Origin: Vibrio sp. Isolate32
Lineage (GTDB): Bacteria > Pseudomonadota > Gammaproteobacteria > Enterobacterales > Vibrionaceae
Length of the DNA: 64,000 nt
NCBI RefSeq assembly: GCF_022397955.1
Contig: NZ_JAKEUQ010000013.1
Coordinates: 47,067 to 111,066 of the forward strand
Reading direction: 5' to 3'
A program made the position numbers and the translations under genes. Positions 17,963 through 29,724 of the stretch are shown here, one piece after another. Position 1 is the stretch's first letter, and every line of letters starts with the position of its first letter. The notes under the pieces were generated by a model. That model was not told where the DNA came from, searched no databases, and saw only the letters and a program-made list of their open reading frames with translations.

Positions 17963-19939
17963 TTGAGTGACATGGCAAAAAATTTAATTCTGTGGCTTGT
18001 TATCGCGGTAGTGTTGATGTCGGTTTTCCAGAGCTTTGGCCCTGGGGAAAGTAACGGCAGAGCAGTAGATTACACCACGTTTGTACAGGAAGTTGGCCAA
18101 GGCCAGATTCAAGACGCACAGTTCAATAACAGCGAAATCACTTTCACTCGTCGTGGTGGTGGTTCTAAGTATGTAACTTACATGCCTGTTTATGATCAAA
18201 AGCTACTTGATGACTTAATTAATCAAAATGTAAAAGTTCAGGGTACACCACCTGAAGAGCAGAGCCTGCTTGGCACTATCTTCATCTCTTGGTTCCCAAT
18301 GATCTTACTGATTGGTGTATGGATTTTCTTCATGCGTCAAATGCAAGGCGGCGGCGGCGGTAAAGGCGCGATGTCTTTCGGTAAGAGCAAAGCTCGCATG
18401 ATGAGCGAAGAACAAATCAAAACGATGTTTGCTGATGTTGCTGGTTGTGACGAAGCAAAAGAAGACGTGAAAGAGCTTGTGGATTATCTTCGTGACCCAA
18501 GCCGCTTCCAGAAATTAGGTGGTAAGATCCCTACAGGTATCCTGTTGGTTGGTCCTCCTGGTACGGGTAAAACATTGCTTGCAAAAGCGATTGCCGGTGA
18601 AGCGAAAGTACCGTTCTTTACTATCTCTGGTTCTGACTTCGTTGAAATGTTTGTTGGTGTTGGTGCATCTCGTGTGCGTGACATGTTCGAACAAGCGAAG
18701 AAAGCTGCACCTTGTATCATCTTTATCGATGAGATCGATGCGGTAGGTCGCCAACGTGGCGCCGGTGTTGGTGGTGGTCACGATGAACGTGAACAAACAC
18801 TTAACCAAATGCTAGTTGAGATGGATGGTTTCGAAGGTAACGAAGGTATTATTGTTATCGCTGCGACTAACCGTCCAGACGTACTAGACCCTGCATTACT
18901 TCGTCCTGGTCGTTTTGACCGTCAAGTTGTAGTTGGTTTACCAGATGTACGTGGTCGTGAACAGATTCTTAAAGTGCACATGCGTAAAGTGCCACTATCA
19001 GGCGATGTCGAACCATCTCTGATCGCTCGTGGTACACCAGGCTTCTCTGGTGCAGATCTTGCGAACCTTGTGAACGAAGCGGCTCTATTTGCTGCTCGTG
19101 GTAACAAGCGCAATGTATCTATGGTTGAGTTTGAACTTGCTAAAGATAAAATCATGATGGGTGCTGAGCGCCGTTCAATGGTGATGTCTGAAGAAGTGAA
19201 AGAGTCAACGGCTTACCACGAAGCAGGTCACGCGATTGTTGGTCGCTTGGTACCTGAACACGATCCCGTGTACAAGGTGTCAATCATTCCACGTGGTCGT
19301 GCGCTTGGTGTGACGATGTACTTACCTGAGCAAGACCGCGTAAGCATGTCTCGTCAGCATCTAGAATCAATGATCTCTAGTTTGTACGGTGGTCGTCTTG
19401 CTGAAGAACTTATCTATGGTAAAGACAAAGTGTCAACTGGTGCGTCTAACGATATTGAACGTGCAACTGATATTGCTCGCAAGATGGTAACGCAGTGGGG
19501 CTTCTCTGAGAAACTTGGTCCTCTTCTTTACGCAGAAGAAGAAGGTGAAGTTTTCTTAGGTCGCGGCATGAGCCAAGCGAAACATGTTTCTGACGATACT
19601 ACTAAGCTGATCGATGAAGAAATTCGTATTCTAATCGACCGCAACTATGCTCGTGCGAAGCAAATTCTTGAAGAGAACATGGATATCATGCACTCGATGA
19701 AAGATGCGCTAATGAAGTTTGAAACGATCGATGCGGGTCAGATTGATGACTTGATGGAACGTAAAGACGACATTCGTGAGCCAGCCGGTTGGGGTGACCA
19801 GTCGAAAGCAGAACCTGCAAAGGAAGAAGCTAAACCTGAAGCTAAATCAGAAGAAGCTGTCGCTGAACCAAAAGCTGAAGAGTCGAAAGTTGAAGAAGTT
19901 AAATCTGAAACAGATGATGCTCAAAACAAAGATTCTTAA
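17963..19939 (+). CDS. ftsH: ATP-dependent zinc metalloprotease FtsH
   Basis: FtsH is the membrane-anchored AAA+ protease that degrades LpxC, RpoH and misassembled membrane proteins. In the 658-residue chain: TM1 at residues 8-24, a periplasmic domain, TM2 at about 103-125, AAA domain with GPPGTGKT and IFIDEIDA, the second region of homology [16 protein letters not shown], and the zinc site HEAGH. The C-terminal tail (about 615-658) is a Glu/Lys/Ala-rich low-complexity stretch. A TTG at 17963 (MSDMAKN) has GAGAGG eight bases upstream; the ATG three codons later is the alternative. Confidence 0.95.
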   Translation: MSDMAKNLILWLVIAVVLMSVFQSFGPGESNGRAVDYTTFVQEVGQGQIQDAQFNNSEITFTRRGGGSKYVTYMPVYDQKLLDDLINQNVKVQGTPPEEQSLLGTIFISWFPMILLIGVWIFFMRQMQGGGGGKGAMSFGKSKARMMSEEQIKTMFADVAGCDEAKEDVKELVDYLRDPSRFQKLGGKIPTGILLVGPPGTGKTLLAKAIAGEAKVPFFTISGSDFVEMFVGVGASRVRDMFEQAKKAAPCIIFIDEIDAVGRQRGAGVGGGHDEREQTLNQMLVEMDGFEGNEGIIVIAATNRPDVLDPALLRPGRFDRQVVVGLPDVRGREQILKVHMRKVPLSGDVEPSLIARGTPGFSGADLANLVNEAALFAARGNKRNVSMVEFELAKDKIMMGAERRSMVMSEEVKESTAYHEAGHAIVGRLVPEHDPVYKVSIIPRGRALGVTMYLPEQDRVSMSRQHLESMISSLYGGRLAEELIYGKDKVSTGASNDIERATDIARKMVTQWGFSEKLGPLLYAEEEGEVFLGRGMSQAKHVSDDTTKLIDEEIRILIDRNYARAKQILEENMDIMHSMKDALMKFETIDAGQIDDLMERKDDIREPAGWGDQSKAEPAKEEAKPEAKSEEAVAEPKAEESKVEEVKSETDDAQNKDS

Positions 19940-19955
19940 TCGCTAAGTTATAAAT

Positions 19956-19985
19956 TAAAACCCTGAGCACGCTCAGGGTTTTTCT
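19956..19985 (+). terminator. ftsH rho-independent terminator
   Basis: AAACCCTGAGC / GCTCAGGGTTTTT stem-loop, 17 bases after the ftsH stop. folP transcription may still come partly from read-through. Confidence 0.85.
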
Positions 19986-20028
19986 GTTTATAGCCCAAGA
20001 TGTTTTTACCTTTTAAGACCTGCCTTTC

Positions 20029-20859
20029 ATGATATTAAAAGCACACAACAAAACACTCGTTTTAGACCGCCCACATGTGATGGGTATTCTCAATGTCACG
20101 CCTGACTCTTTCTCTGATGGCGGAAAATTTAACTCATTAGATAATGCCTTACTGCAAGCAGAGCGAATGATTCAAGCTGGTGTTAGCATTATTGATATAG
20201 GTGGTGAATCAACTCGCCCGGGAGCACCTGATGTATCTTTAGAAGAAGAACTCGCTCGCGTTATCCCTGCCATTAAAGCGATTCGTGCCAAGTTTGATGT
20301 GTGGATCTCTATTGATACCAGTAAAGCTGAAGTGATGCGCCAAGCCGTTGAAGCGGGCGCTGATTTGATCAATGATGTGCGCGCTTTGCAAGAGCCGGGA
20401 GCTCTAGAAGCCGCTGCCGATGCTAATGTACCAGTTTGTCTGATGCACATGAAAGGTCAGCCGAGAACCATGCAAACTAACCCAAGTTATGATGATGTTC
20501 TTCAGGATGTAGAGGCATTCTTGCAAGAAAGGGTAGAAGCTTGTGAGGCGGTTGGTATTTCAAAAGTGCAGTTGATTCTTGATCCAGGCTTCGGTTTTGG
20601 TAAAACCATCGAACACAATTACCACCTATTAGCGCATCTTGAAAAGTTTCATTCGTTAGGCTTACCTGTTTTAGCTGGGATGTCGAGAAAATCGATGATC
20701 TTTAAGCTATTAGACAAAGCCCCAGCTGACTGCATGGTCGCTAGCGTCACTTGCGCCACTATCGCAGCAATGAAAGGTGCACAAATTATTCGCGTTCACG
20801 ATGTGGAAGATACATTGGAAGCGATGAAGATAATTGAAGTGATGAATAACAATCACTAA
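20029..20859 (+). CDS. folP: dihydropteroate synthase
   Basis: FolP joins 6-hydroxymethyl-dihydropterin pyrophosphate to p-aminobenzoate in folate synthesis and is the target of sulfonamides. The 276-residue TIM barrel has the signature GILNVTPDSFSDGG near residue 20, GGESTRPGA, and the phosphate-binding end MSRKSMI. It lies between ftsH and glmM, the standard gammaproteobacterial order. Confidence 0.95.
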   Translation: MILKAHNKTLVLDRPHVMGILNVTPDSFSDGGKFNSLDNALLQAERMIQAGVSIIDIGGESTRPGAPDVSLEEELARVIPAIKAIRAKFDVWISIDTSKAEVMRQAVEAGADLINDVRALQEPGALEAAADANVPVCLMHMKGQPRTMQTNPSYDDVLQDVEAFLQERVEACEAVGISKVQLILDPGFGFGKTIEHNYHLLAHLEKFHSLGLPVLAGMSRKSMIFKLLDKAPADCMVASVTCATIAAMKGAQIIRVHDVEDTLEAMKIIEVMNNNH

Positions 20860-20880
20860 TCATAATTAAGGAAAATCAAT

Positions 20881-22221
20881 ATGTCTGATAAAAGACGTTA
20901 CTTCGGCACAGATGGTGTGCGTGGCAAAGTTGGCCAGTACCCGATTACACCTGATTTTGTTCTGAAGCTTGGTTGGGCTGCGGGGCGTGTTCTTGCGAAA
21001 CAAGGCACAAAGAAAGTCATCATTGGTAAAGATACTCGTATCTCTGGCTACATGCTTGAGTCTGCGTTAGAGGCTGGCCTCGCTGCTGCGGGTCTTCAGG
21101 CTACTTTTACTGGCCCAATGCCAACACCAGCTGTGGCTTATCTTACACAAACATTCCGTGCTGAAGCGGGCATTGTTATCTCTGCATCGCACAACCCATA
21201 CTACGATAACGGTATCAAGTTCTTCTCTTCTGAGGGAACAAAACTACCGGACGATATCGAGTTGGCGATTGAAGTTGAACTGGATAAAGACATTGAATGT
21301 GTTGATTCTTCTGATCTAGGCAAAGCAGTACGTTTAAGCGATGCCGCTGGCCGTTACATCGAGTTCTGTAAAAGTACGTTCCCACATAAAATGACACTAG
21401 CTGGCATGAAGATCGTTATCGATTGTGCCCATGGTGCCACTTACCACATTGCGCCTGCTGTATTTAAAGAGCTAGGAGCAGAGGTTGTTGCGATTGGTGT
21501 TGAGCCAAACGGTACTAACATCAATCACGAAGTCGGTGCGACGGATGTGCGTGCTCTGCAAGCAAAAGTGCTTGAAGAAAAAGCGGCATTAGGTCTTGGC
21601 TTTGATGGTGACGGCGACCGTATCATCATGGTTGACGAGCTAGGCAACAAAGTTGATGGTGACCAAATCGCTTACATCATTGCACGCGATGCACTGCGTC
21701 GTGGTGAGTTGAAAGGTGGTGTTGTTGGTACACTAATGACCAACCTTGGTATGGAAAATGGCCTTAAGCAGCTAGGTATTCCGTTTGTTCGTGCTGCAGT
21801 TGGTGACCGTTACGTAATGGAGCAACTTCTTGCTAAAGGCTGGAAGATTGGTGCAGAGAACTCGGGTCACGTTATCCTATTAGATAAAGTAACGACGGGT
21901 GATGCAATTGTTGCTGCTCTGCAAGTCTTGGCTTCAGTTGTTGATAGCGAAATGACTCTGAATGAGCTGTCTCAAGGCATGACGTTGTACCCTCAAATTC
22001 TAGAAAACGTTCGTTTCAGTGGAGACTCAAACCCACTAGAAGCAGAAGCGGTAAAAGCAGCGGTTGTTGAAGTAGAAGCTGAGCTTGGCGAGAAAGGTCG
22101 TGTGCTATTACGTAAGTCTGGTACCGAGCCATTGCTGCGTGTGATGGTTGAAGGCGAAGATGCTGAACTTGTTCAAGCGTCTGCACTTAAGATTGCTGAT
22201 GCAGTAAAAGCAAACTGCTAA
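20881..22221 (+). CDS. glmM: phosphoglucosamine mutase
   Basis: GlmM converts glucosamine-6-phosphate to glucosamine-1-phosphate on the way to UDP-GlcNAc for peptidoglycan and LPS. The 446-residue enzyme has the phosphoserine loop [12 protein letters not shown] (Ser near residue 102), the metal loop FDGDGDR and the phosphate-binding RKSGTEP near the C-terminus. It starts 21 bases after folP behind AAGGAAA, so the two are translated from one message. Confidence 0.95.
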   Translation: MSDKRRYFGTDGVRGKVGQYPITPDFVLKLGWAAGRVLAKQGTKKVIIGKDTRISGYMLESALEAGLAAAGLQATFTGPMPTPAVAYLTQTFRAEAGIVISASHNPYYDNGIKFFSSEGTKLPDDIELAIEVELDKDIECVDSSDLGKAVRLSDAAGRYIEFCKSTFPHKMTLAGMKIVIDCAHGATYHIAPAVFKELGAEVVAIGVEPNGTNINHEVGATDVRALQAKVLEEKAALGLGFDGDGDRIIMVDELGNKVDGDQIAYIIARDALRRGELKGGVVGTLMTNLGMENGLKQLGIPFVRAAVGDRYVMEQLLAKGWKIGAENSGHVILLDKVTTGDAIVAALQVLASVVDSEMTLNELSQGMTLYPQILENVRFSGDSNPLEAEAVKAAVVEVEAELGEKGRVLLRKSGTEPLLRVMVEGEDAELVQASALKIADAVKANC

Positions 22222-22515
22222 TTTAACCTTTAACTTAACCGGCGCAATGAATAGCGCCTGTGATTAGAAGTGACTGACCTATATAACGGTCAAGAGATAT
22301 AATGGTAAAAAGAGACATAAATGAGTTTTGTGTCGCTTTTGACCTTTTTTTGACCATTCACTTGGTAAAGGCTTATTTTTTAGCAAATTCTCCTTGTCAG
22401 TCATCGTCGCATTCGCTAGTATTGCTCGGCCTTCAGTTAGGAGGTCGCTAGCCTTGTTCTTAAAAATAGTTTTTTGAACGGCGCTGGCTCAACAATTAGG
22501 AACATAGGTGGAAAA

Positions 22516-22848
22516 ATGTTTACAGTTCTACTTGTGATTTACCTGTTGGCAGCGCTTGGTGTAATTGGCCTAGTGTTGATTCAACAAGGTAAAGGCGCAG
22601 ATATGGGAGCCTCTTTCGGTGCTGGCGCTTCAAACACTGTGTTTGGTGCTGGTGGCTCAGGAAATTTCCTTACCCGAATGACTGCAATTTTTGCAACTAC
22701 ATTTTTTATCCTTAGCTTAGTGCTTGGTAATATGTCTACACATAAAACTGAGTCACAATGGATTGACCCGACTCAAGGTCAGGTAATTCAACAAGCTGAC
22801 GATGCAGTGAGTGAAGTTCCGGCGCAAGGCGACGAAATTCCGCAATAA
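22516..22848 (+). CDS. secG: preprotein translocase subunit SecG
   Basis: SecG is the small third subunit of the SecYEG channel. From ATG 22516 (AGGTGG upstream) the protein is 110 residues with two TM segments (about 3-23 and 53-75) and the conserved loop [15 protein letters not shown]. An upstream in-frame ATG at 22474 would add 14 unrelated residues and has no good ribosome site. tRNA-Leu follows 16 bases after the stop, as in many enterics and vibrios. Confidence 0.94.
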   Translation: MFTVLLVIYLLAALGVIGLVLIQQGKGADMGASFGAGASNTVFGAGGSGNFLTRMTAIFATTFFILSLVLGNMSTHKTESQWIDPTQGQVIQQADDAVSEVPAQGDEIPQ

Positions 22849-22864
22849 TCTGTAAAGATTTGAT

Positions 22865-22949
22865 GCCGAGATGGTGAAATTGGTAGACACGCTAGCATGA
22901 GGTGCTAGTGCCTTAGGGTGTGAGGGTTCGAGTCCCTCTCTCGGCACCA
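22865..22949 (+). tRNA. tRNA-Leu (GAG)
   Basis: An 85-base cloverleaf: acceptor GCCGAGA/TCTCGGC, anticodon arm CTAGC-ATGAGGT-GCTAG with GAG as the anticodon, the long variable arm of class II tRNA-Leu, the T-loop GGTTCGAGTCC and an encoded CCA. Confidence 0.95.
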
Positions 22950-22960
22950 TGTTTACAAAC

Positions 22961-22988
22961 TTGTAAAACATCTTGTTGGGCGTATAAT
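22961..22988 (+). promoter_or_regulatory. sigma-70 promoter for tRNA-fMet/rimP operon
   Basis: TTGTAA (22961-22966), a 16-base spacer and a perfect TATAAT (22983-22988) lie 15 bases before tRNA-fMet. This gives the initiator tRNA and the following rimP-nusA-infB unit their own start, like the E. coli metY promoter. Confidence 0.7.
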
Positions 22989-23002
22989 GCTCACAAGTCG
23001 GA

Positions 23003-23079
<77 letters not shown>

Positions 23080-23193
23080 ATTCCAATGCTATTATATAGC
23101 TTGTATTGGTAGCAAGTTTGCACAGTGTGAACCTCACTGTGAGTTAAGTGCGATATCGAATGTGATGGCACTTAACATATAAGGGTCCAGCAA

Positions 23194-23225
23194 CAAAAAC
23201 CCCGGCTTATACGGGGTTTTTTGTT
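23194..23225 (+). terminator. terminator/attenuator between tRNA-fMet and rimP
   Basis: AAACCCCG / CGGGGTTTTTT stem with a 7-base loop and strong T-tract, 115 bases after the tRNA. Read-through past it would be needed for rimP unless another promoter lies in 23226-23313. NusA autoregulation acts through such sites in E. coli. Confidence 0.8.
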
Positions 23226-23313
23226 ATCTAAGCATTTATAAATGCGTTTAGATAATGTTTGCTTGGAATTTAAATTGGGCTTTGAGCCCTTTTTTTGTTT
23301 CTGGAGTGGTTAA

Positions 23314-23769
23314 ATGACTGGTTTAGAAAGACAACTTACTGAAATGCTTGACGCTCCAGTAGCAGCATCAGGTTATGAGTTAGTTGGATTAGAATTTATT
23401 CGTGCTGGTGAGCACTCAACGCTACGTATTTACATCGATTCACCAAATGGTATCAATGTAGATGATTGCGCTGAAGTTAGTCACCAAGTAAGTGCCGTAA
23501 TGGACGTTGAAGATCCAATTTCAGTGGCTTATAACCTTGAAGTTTCTTCACCAGGTTTAGAGAGACCACTGTTCAAAGCAGAGCATTACCAACAATTTAT
23601 TGGTCACGAGGTAAGCATCGTTTTGAAAATGGCTGTCGGCAACCGTCGTAAGTGGAAAGGTGATATCCAATCTATCGAAGGCGAGACAGTGAAAGTATTG
23701 GTTGAAGGACAAGAAGAAGAATTCGTCCTGAGCAATATTGCGAAAGCTAACCTGATCCCTAAATTTTAG
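23314..23769 (+). CDS. rimP: ribosome maturation factor RimP
   Basis: RimP helps 30S assembly, speeding binding of S9/S19-group proteins. The 151-residue protein has the alpha-beta N domain with the conserved [18 protein letters not shown] pattern and the SSPGLERPL signature at the domain boundary, then an SH3-like C domain. GGAG precedes ATG 23314. It is the first gene of rimP-nusA-infB-rbfA-truB. Confidence 0.95.
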   Translation: MTGLERQLTEMLDAPVAASGYELVGLEFIRAGEHSTLRIYIDSPNGINVDDCAEVSHQVSAVMDVEDPISVAYNLEVSSPGLERPLFKAEHYQQFIGHEVSIVLKMAVGNRRKWKGDIQSIEGETVKVLVEGQEEEFVLSNIAKANLIPKF

Positions 23770-23804
23770 TTCTCCTAGAGAGAAGAGCTTAAGAGGCTAG
23801 ATTA

Positions 23805-25292
23805 ATGAACAAAGAAATTTTGGCGGTAGTAGAAGCTGTTTCTAATGAGAAAGCAGTTCCTCGTGAGCGTATTTTTGAAGCGCTTGAAATCGCGCTTGCA
23901 ACGGCAACAAAAAAGAAAAGCGAACTAGAAATTGAAGTTCGTGTTGAAATCGACCGTAAAACGGGTGATTTCGAAACTTTCCGTCGTTGGGAAGCTGTTG
24001 AGGAAGTTGAATTCCCAACAAAAGAAATCTCTATTGAAGCTGCAAAGTACGATGATCCAGAGATCGAACTTGGTGGTTTCATCGAAGATGATATCGAATC
24101 AGTGACGTTTGACCGTATTACGACTCAAACGGCTAAGCAAGTTATCGTACAGAAAGTACGTGAAGCAGAACGCGCTCAAATCGTTGAACAGTTTATTGAC
24201 AACGAAGGCGAGCTAGTAACTGGCGCAGTTAAGAAAGTTAACCGTGACACTATTATCCTAGACCTAGGTAATAACGCTGAAGCAGTAATCCTTCGTGATG
24301 ACCAACTTCCTCGTGAAAACTTCCGTCCAGGTGACCGTGTTCGTGGTCTTCTTTACGCAGTTAAACCAGAAGCTCGCGGTTTCCAGCTTTTCGTTACTCG
24401 TTCGAAGCCAGAAATGCTAGCTGAACTATTCCGTGTAGAAGTACCTGAGATTGGCGAAGAACTAATTGAACTTAAAGGTGCTGCACGTGACGCTGGTTCT
24501 CGTGCTAAAATCGCTGTGAAAACAAACGACAAACGTATTGACCCAGTTGGTGCGTGTGTTGGTATGCGTGGTGCACGTGTACAAGCTGTTTCTAACGACC
24601 TTGGCGGCGAGCGTATCGATATCGTTCTTTGGGATGATAACCCGGCGCAATTCGTAATCAACGCAATGGCTCCTGCTGATGTTGCTTCAATCATCGTTGA
24701 TGAAGATGCACACTCTATGGATATCGCTGTTGAAGCGGATAACCTAGCACAAGCGATTGGCCGTAGCGGTCAAAACGTACGTCTAGCTTCTCAACTAACT
24801 GGTTGGGAACTGAACGTAATGACTGTTGCTGATCTTGAGAAGAAGCACCAAGAAGAAGCTGTTGCTTCTATTGAAAACTTCATGAAGCACCTAGACATCG
24901 AAGAAGACTTTGCTCAAATGCTTGTTGAAGAAGGCTTCTCAACACTTGAAGAAGTAGCTTACGTTCCTGTGAACGAGCTTCTTGAAGTTGATGGTCTAGA
25001 CGAAGGTATCGTTGAAGAACTACGTAACCGCGCAAAAGACGCACTGACCACTCTAGCGCTAGCGAAAGAAGAGACTTTCGACGGTGTTGAGCCTGCTGAA
25101 GACTTACTTGCACTTGAAGGTCTTGAGCGCGAAATGGCTTACAAGCTAGCAGCAAAAGGCGTTGCGACATTGGAAGACCTAGCTGACCAAGGCGTTGATG
25201 AACTAGAAGGCATCGAAGACCTAACTGCAGAGCGTGCAGGCGAGCTAATTATGGCTGCGCGTAACATCTGTTGGTTCGGCGACGAAGAATAA
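23805..25292 (+). CDS. nusA: transcription termination/antitermination factor NusA
   Basis: NusA binds RNA polymerase and modulates pausing, termination and antitermination. The 495-residue protein has the N-terminal polymerase-binding domain (1-125), S1 (about 135-200), two KH domains (about 230-345, with VGACVGMRG and IGRSGQNVR) and two acidic C-terminal repeats (about 365-495), the gammaproteobacterial long form that contacts alpha-CTD and N protein. Confidence 0.96.
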   Translation: MNKEILAVVEAVSNEKAVPRERIFEALEIALATATKKKSELEIEVRVEIDRKTGDFETFRRWEAVEEVEFPTKEISIEAAKYDDPEIELGGFIEDDIESVTFDRITTQTAKQVIVQKVREAERAQIVEQFIDNEGELVTGAVKKVNRDTIILDLGNNAEAVILRDDQLPRENFRPGDRVRGLLYAVKPEARGFQLFVTRSKPEMLAELFRVEVPEIGEELIELKGAARDAGSRAKIAVKTNDKRIDPVGACVGMRGARVQAVSNDLGGERIDIVLWDDNPAQFVINAMAPADVASIIVDEDAHSMDIAVEADNLAQAIGRSGQNVRLASQLTGWELNVMTVADLEKKHQEEAVASIENFMKHLDIEEDFAQMLVEEGFSTLEEVAYVPVNELLEVDGLDEGIVEELRNRAKDALTTLALAKEETFDGVEPAEDLLALEGLEREMAYKLAAKGVATLEDLADQGVDELEGIEDLTAERAGELIMAARNICWFGDEE

Positions 25293-25314
25293 TTCAGCAA
25301 GGAGAGAAAGCGGT

Positions 25315-28005
25315 ATGACACAATTAACAGTTAAAGCACTGAGTGAAGAGATTGGTACGCCAGTTGACCGCTTAATTGAACAACTTGCTGATGCAGGCAT
25401 GAAGAAATCAGGGTCGGATCAAGTAACTGATTCAGAGAAGCAAACATTGCTAACGCACCTTAAAAAGGAGCACGGTGATACTTCTGGTGAAACAGAGCCG
25501 ACTCGTTTAACTCTTCAACGCAAGACCCGCAGCACGCTAAGTGTTGCCGCTGGAGGCGGTAAGAGTAAGGATGTTCAAGTAGAGGTACGTAAAAAACGTA
25601 CTTACGTGAAGCGCAGCACTATTGAAGATGAAGCGAAACGTGAAGCTGAGGAAGCGGCTAATCGTGAAGCGGAAGAGAAAGCACAACGCGATGCTGAAGA
25701 GCAAGCGAAACGTGATGCTGCAGAGAAAGCACAGCGCGAAGCCGAAGAAAAAGTAACACGTGAAGCGGATGCAAAACGTGAAGCTGAAGAGAAGGCTCAA
25801 CGCGCACAAGCTGAAAAGGCTAAAAAAGAAATGAATTCAAAAAATGCAGACGCTAACGCAAAAGCGAAAAAAGAAGCGGATGAACTTAAAGCTCGTCAAG
25901 AGCAAGAAGCAACTCGTAAAGCAGAAGCTGAAGCAGCTAAGCTTGTTGAGGAAGCTCGTAAGTTAGCAGAGGAGAACCAAGAACGTTGGTCTGAAGAAGA
26001 GAAGAAGAAGAAAGAGCAAGAGAAATCTGCGGATTACCATGTGACTACTTCTACTTACGCTCGTGAAGCTGAAGATGCGGCAGATAAGAAAGATGAGAAA
26101 GCACCTCGTCGTCGCAAGAAGAAAGCAGCTCCTGCTAACCAACCTGCAAACAACCGTGGTGGTCGTAACCAACGTGGTCGTGGCGGTAAAGGTAAGCTTG
26201 CTAAACCAACTTCAATGCAGCAAGGCTTCGATAAGTCAGCGACTGTTGCTAAATCTGATGTTGCTATCGGCGAGACTATCGTTGTTTCTGAACTGGCTAG
26301 CAAAATGTCAGTTAAAGCAACTGAAGTTATCAAAGTAATGATGAAGATGGGCGCTATGGCGACTATCAACCAAGTGATCGACCAAGAAACAGCACAACTT
26401 GTTGCTGAAGAAATGGGTCACAAGGTAATCCTACGTAAAGAAAACGAACTCGAAGAAGCAGTACTAGCTGACCGTGATAGCGATGCTATCGCTGAAGGTC
26501 GTGCTCCTGTTGTTACTATCATGGGTCACGTTGACCACGGTAAAACTTCAACACTTGACTACATTCGTAAAGCACACGTTGCTTCTGGCGAAGCTGGCGG
26601 TATCACGCAGCACATTGGTGCTTACCACGTAGATACTGACAACGGTATGATCACTTTCCTTGATACTCCTGGACACGCGGCATTTACTGCTATGCGTGCT
26701 CGTGGTGCTCAAGCGACAGATATCGTTGTACTTGTAGTTGCAGCAGACGATGGCGTAATGCCACAAACAATCGAAGCAATCCAGCACGCGAAAGCGGCAG
26801 GCGTTCCTCTGATTGTTGCTGTGAACAAGATCGATAAAGAGGGTGCAAACCCAGACAACGTTAAGAATGAGCTAGCTCAATACGACGTTATCCCTGAAGA
26901 ATGGGGCGGCGAGAACATCTTCGTTCACATCTCTGCAAAACAGGGTACAAACATCGATGGTCTTCTAGAAGCAATCCTTCTTCAGTCTGAAGTTCTTGAG
27001 CTTACAGCGGTTAAACAAGGCATGGCGTCTGGTGTTGTTGTTGAATCTCGTCTTGATAAAGGCCGCGGTCCAGTTGCAACTGTACTAGTACAGTCTGGTA
27101 CTCTAAACAAAGGCGACATCGTTCTTTGTGGTCAAGAGTACGGCCGTGTTCGTGCTATGCGCGATGAGAACGGCAGAGACATCGAAACTGCAGGTCCATC
27201 TATTCCTGTAGAAATTCTAGGTCTTTCTGGTGTACCTGCATCAGGTGACGAAGCGACTGTTGTACGTGATGAGCGTAAAGCACGTGAAGTTGCGAACTAC
27301 CGTCAAGGTAAATTCCGTGATGTTAAACTAGCTCGCCAACAAAAAGCGAAACTAGAGAACATGTTCGCGAACATGACGGCTGGTGAAGTTGCTGAACTTA
27401 ACGTTGTACTTAAAGCTGACGTTCAAGGTTCTGTAGAAGCGATTGCTGACTCTCTACTGAAACTGTCAACTGACGAAGTTAAAGTGAACATCGTAGGTTC
27501 TGGTGTTGGTGGTATTACTGAAACTGATGCAACTCTTGCAGCAGCTTCTAACGCTATCATCCTTGGTTTCAACGTTCGTGCTGACGCAACTGCGCGTAAC
27601 ACGGTTCAGAACGAAAACCTAGATCTACGTTACTACTCAATCATTTACCAATTGATTGACGAAGTTAAACAGGCGATGGGCGGTATGCTTGCTCCTGAAT
27701 TCCGTCAAGAGATCATTGGTCTTGCACAAGTTCGTGACGTATTTAAGTCGCCTAAACTTGGTGCAATCGCTGGTTGTATCGTTACTGAAGGTACGATTAA
27801 GCGTAGCAACCCAATCCGTGTACTTCGTGAAAACGTTGTTATCTACGAAGGTGAACTAGAGTCACTTCGTCGCTTTAAAGATGACGTTCAAGAAGTTAAG
27901 AACGGTTACGAGTGTGGTGTCGGCGTTAAGAACTACAACGACGTTCGCGTTGGTGACCAGATCGAAGTATTCGAAATCGTTGAGGTTAAACGTACTCTAG
28001 ACTAA
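25315..28005 (+). CDS. infB: translation initiation factor IF-2
   Basis: IF-2 is the GTPase that recruits fMet-tRNA to the 30S subunit and drives subunit joining. The 896-residue protein has an N-terminal IF2N domain (1-50), a long charged low-complexity linker (about 95-260, built from repeats of Glu-Ala-Lys-Arg type), a second IF2N domain near 315, the G domain with [13 protein letters not shown] and NKID (about 395-560), then domains II-IV. Internal in-frame starts may give shorter forms as in E. coli. It begins 22 bases after nusA. Confidence 0.96.
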   Translation: MTQLTVKALSEEIGTPVDRLIEQLADAGMKKSGSDQVTDSEKQTLLTHLKKEHGDTSGETEPTRLTLQRKTRSTLSVAAGGGKSKDVQVEVRKKRTYVKRSTIEDEAKREAEEAANREAEEKAQRDAEEQAKRDAAEKAQREAEEKVTREADAKREAEEKAQRAQAEKAKKEMNSKNADANAKAKKEADELKARQEQEATRKAEAEAAKLVEEARKLAEENQERWSEEEKKKKEQEKSADYHVTTSTYAREAEDAADKKDEKAPRRRKKKAAPANQPANNRGGRNQRGRGGKGKLAKPTSMQQGFDKSATVAKSDVAIGETIVVSELASKMSVKATEVIKVMMKMGAMATINQVIDQETAQLVAEEMGHKVILRKENELEEAVLADRDSDAIAEGRAPVVTIMGHVDHGKTSTLDYIRKAHVASGEAGGITQHIGAYHVDTDNGMITFLDTPGHAAFTAMRARGAQATDIVVLVVAADDGVMPQTIEAIQHAKAAGVPLIVAVNKIDKEGANPDNVKNELAQYDVIPEEWGGENIFVHISAKQGTNIDGLLEAILLQSEVLELTAVKQGMASGVVVESRLDKGRGPVATVLVQSGTLNKGDIVLCGQEYGRVRAMRDENGRDIETAGPSIPVEILGLSGVPASGDEATVVRDERKAREVANYRQGKFRDVKLARQQKAKLENMFANMTAGEVAELNVVLKADVQGSVEAIADSLLKLSTDEVKVNIVGSGVGGITETDATLAAASNAIILGFNVRADATARNTVQNENLDLRYYSIIYQLIDEVKQAMGGMLAPEFRQEIIGLAQVRDVFKSPKLGAIAGCIVTEGTIKRSNPIRVLRENVVIYEGELESLRRFKDDVQEVKNGYECGVGVKNYNDVRVGDQIEVFEIVEVKRTLD

Positions 28006-28087
28006 TCAGTCTGTACGACTCGACATATTGACTAAGGTTACTAACATTACTAGTGAAGGTAATAAGTAATCGGTTGTTGAATACACC

Positions 28088-28118
28088 ATGGGGGGCTGGT
28101 AATTACCAAGCCCCCCAT
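28088..28118 (+). terminator. stem-loop between infB and rbfA
   Basis: A perfect 9-bp GC-rich stem ATGGGGGGC / GCCCCCCAT encloses a second palindrome TGGTAATTACCA. The tail is only CTTTCT, so it may be an RNA-processing or stability hairpin rather than a full terminator. It lies 22 bases before rbfA. Confidence 0.6.
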
Positions 28119-28139
28119 CTTTCTAAGTGAGAAAAGAAA

Positions 28140-28553
28140 ATGTCAAAAGAATTTAGCCGCACACAACGTGTGTCTCAGCAGCTTCAAAAAGAGCTTGCTC
28201 TTATCCTACAACGTGAGGTTCGTGACTCACGTATTGGTATGGTAACTATCTCAGACGTAGAAGTGTCTCGTGACCTTGCATACGCAAAAGTGTTCGTGAC
28301 TTTTCTATGTGTTGGTGAGCAAACACCTGAATCATGTCTTAAAGCTCTTAAAGAGCATGAAGTGCCAGTTCGTATGGCTCTTGGTAAGCGTATTCGCCAC
28401 CGCCTAACGCCTGAAGTTCGTTTTACTTATGACAACACATTAGTAGAAGGCATGCGTATGTCTAACCTAGTAAGTGAAGTTCTGAATGATGACAAGCGTA
28501 AGCAAGAAGAAGCTGGCCGCACTGACGAAACTCATTCTAAGGGCGAAGAGTAA
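28140..28553 (+). CDS. rbfA: 30S ribosome-binding factor RbfA
   Basis: RbfA is a cold-shock 30S maturation factor binding near helix 1 of 16S rRNA. The 137-residue product has the KH-II fold with the conserved start [14 protein letters not shown] and the [13 protein letters not shown] segment; the last 20 residues are charged and variable. Its TAA shares a base with the ATG of truB (TAATG at 28551-28555), implying coupled translation. Confidence 0.95.
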   Translation: MSKEFSRTQRVSQQLQKELALILQREVRDSRIGMVTISDVEVSRDLAYAKVFVTFLCVGEQTPESCLKALKEHEVPVRMALGKRIRHRLTPEVRFTYDNTLVEGMRMSNLVSEVLNDDKRKQEEAGRTDETHSKGEE

Positions 28554-29506
28554 TGGCTCGCCGTCGTAAAGGTCGCCCTATCAACGGGGTAATTCTATTA
28601 GATAAGCCGACTGGCATTTCATCTAATGATGCACTGCAAAAAGTAAAGCGTATTTACTTTGCAGAGAAGGCAGGGCACACCGGTGCTCTGGATCCTCTTG
28701 CGACTGGCATGCTGCCAATTTGTCTTGGTGAAGCAACGAAGTTCTCTCAGTTTCTTTTAGATTCTGATAAGCGCTACGTTGTTATTGCTAAGCTTGGTGA
28801 GCGTACCAATACTTCTGACTCTGATGGTGAAGTGGTTGAGACACGTGATGTTAACGTGACTCAAGAACAGCTTGAGCGTTGCATTGCGAGCTTCAAGGGT
28901 GAAACCGATCAGATACCATCAATGTTTTCGGCATTGAAGTATCAAGGTAAGCCTTTGTACGAATACGCACGTGCCGGTATCGAGGTTCCTCGTGAGTCTC
29001 GTAAGATCACTGTGTACTCTATTGAACTGCTTCGCTTTGAAGGCGATGAAGTTGAAATGGAAGTGCATTGTTCGAAAGGCACATACATCCGCACAATTAC
29101 CGACGATCTTGGTGAAATGCTCGGTTGTGGTGCTCATGTAACCATGCTTCGTCGTACAGGTGTAGCGAAGTACCCATACGAGCGTATGGTGACGTTGGAG
29201 CAGTTAAACGAGATCCTAGAGCAAGCACAGGCGCAAGAAATTGCACCGAAAGAGCTGCTTGATCCACTGCTGATGCCAATGGACACTGCCGTTGAAGATT
29301 TACCAGAAGTAAACCTGAACGCGGAACTGACTGACCTAGTTCAGCACGGTATGCCAGTTCAGGTTTCTGGTGCGCCAACTGAAGGCACTGTTCGCATGAC
29401 TAGTGGCGAAGAGAAGCTGTTTGTCGGCGTTGCTCAGATTGCTGAAGATGGCCGAGTTGCACCGAAGCGTTTGGTTGTTTTCAGAGATGAAGAGCCACAA
29501 GCGTAG
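28553..29506 (+). CDS. truB: tRNA pseudouridine(55) synthase TruB
   Basis: TruB makes pseudouridine 55 in the T-loop of nearly all tRNAs and acts as a tRNA chaperone. The 317-residue protein has the catalytic Asp in [14 protein letters not shown] near residue 48, the KRYV region and a C-terminal PUA-like domain. Translation is coupled to rbfA by a one-base overlap. Confidence 0.95.
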   Translation: MARRRKGRPINGVILLDKPTGISSNDALQKVKRIYFAEKAGHTGALDPLATGMLPICLGEATKFSQFLLDSDKRYVVIAKLGERTNTSDSDGEVVETRDVNVTQEQLERCIASFKGETDQIPSMFSALKYQGKPLYEYARAGIEVPRESRKITVYSIELLRFEGDEVEMEVHCSKGTYIRTITDDLGEMLGCGAHVTMLRRTGVAKYPYERMVTLEQLNEILEQAQAQEIAPKELLDPLLMPMDTAVEDLPEVNLNAELTDLVQHGMPVQVSGAPTEGTVRMTSGEEKLFVGVAQIAEDGRVAPKRLVVFRDEEPQA

Positions 29507-29565
29507 TGCTGAAACCGAATTAGGTATTAGTGTTTAGCCTTGAAAAGCGAATCAATAAAATAGAA

Positions 29566-29600
29566 AGCGAACGCCTAATATAGGTGGTTCGCTTTTTTCG
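29566..29600 (+). terminator. terminator after truB
   Basis: AAAGCGAAC / GTTCGCTTTTTT stem with inner CCTA/TAGG pairing and T-tract closes the rimP-truB unit and isolates rpsO. Confidence 0.85.
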
Positions 29601-29622
29601 TTTTCAATGGGTTCGATTGTTA

Positions 29623-29651
29623 TTGCACCAATTGACAAACTTCCCTATAAT
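29623..29651 (+). promoter_or_regulatory. sigma-70 promoter of rpsO
   Basis: TTGCAC (29623-29628), 17-base spacer, TATAAT (29646-29651), 74 bases before the rpsO ATG. The spacing is ideal and the -10 is perfect. Confidence 0.75.
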
Positions 29652-29724
29652 CCTCGGCTCGCGTAGCGGCTGAATCAGAGATTGGCTGCTACAAATATAA
29701 ACTTACTCTTATCAGGAGAGAATT

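Noticed and set aside
22236..22262. GGCGC/GCGCC hairpin after glmM as a terminator
   Set aside because: The stem is only five pairs and has no T-tract.
25600..26060. repeat-like Glu/Ala/Lys/Arg array in infB
   Set aside because: This is the usual low-complexity linker of IF-2, not a mobile or CRISPR-type repeat.
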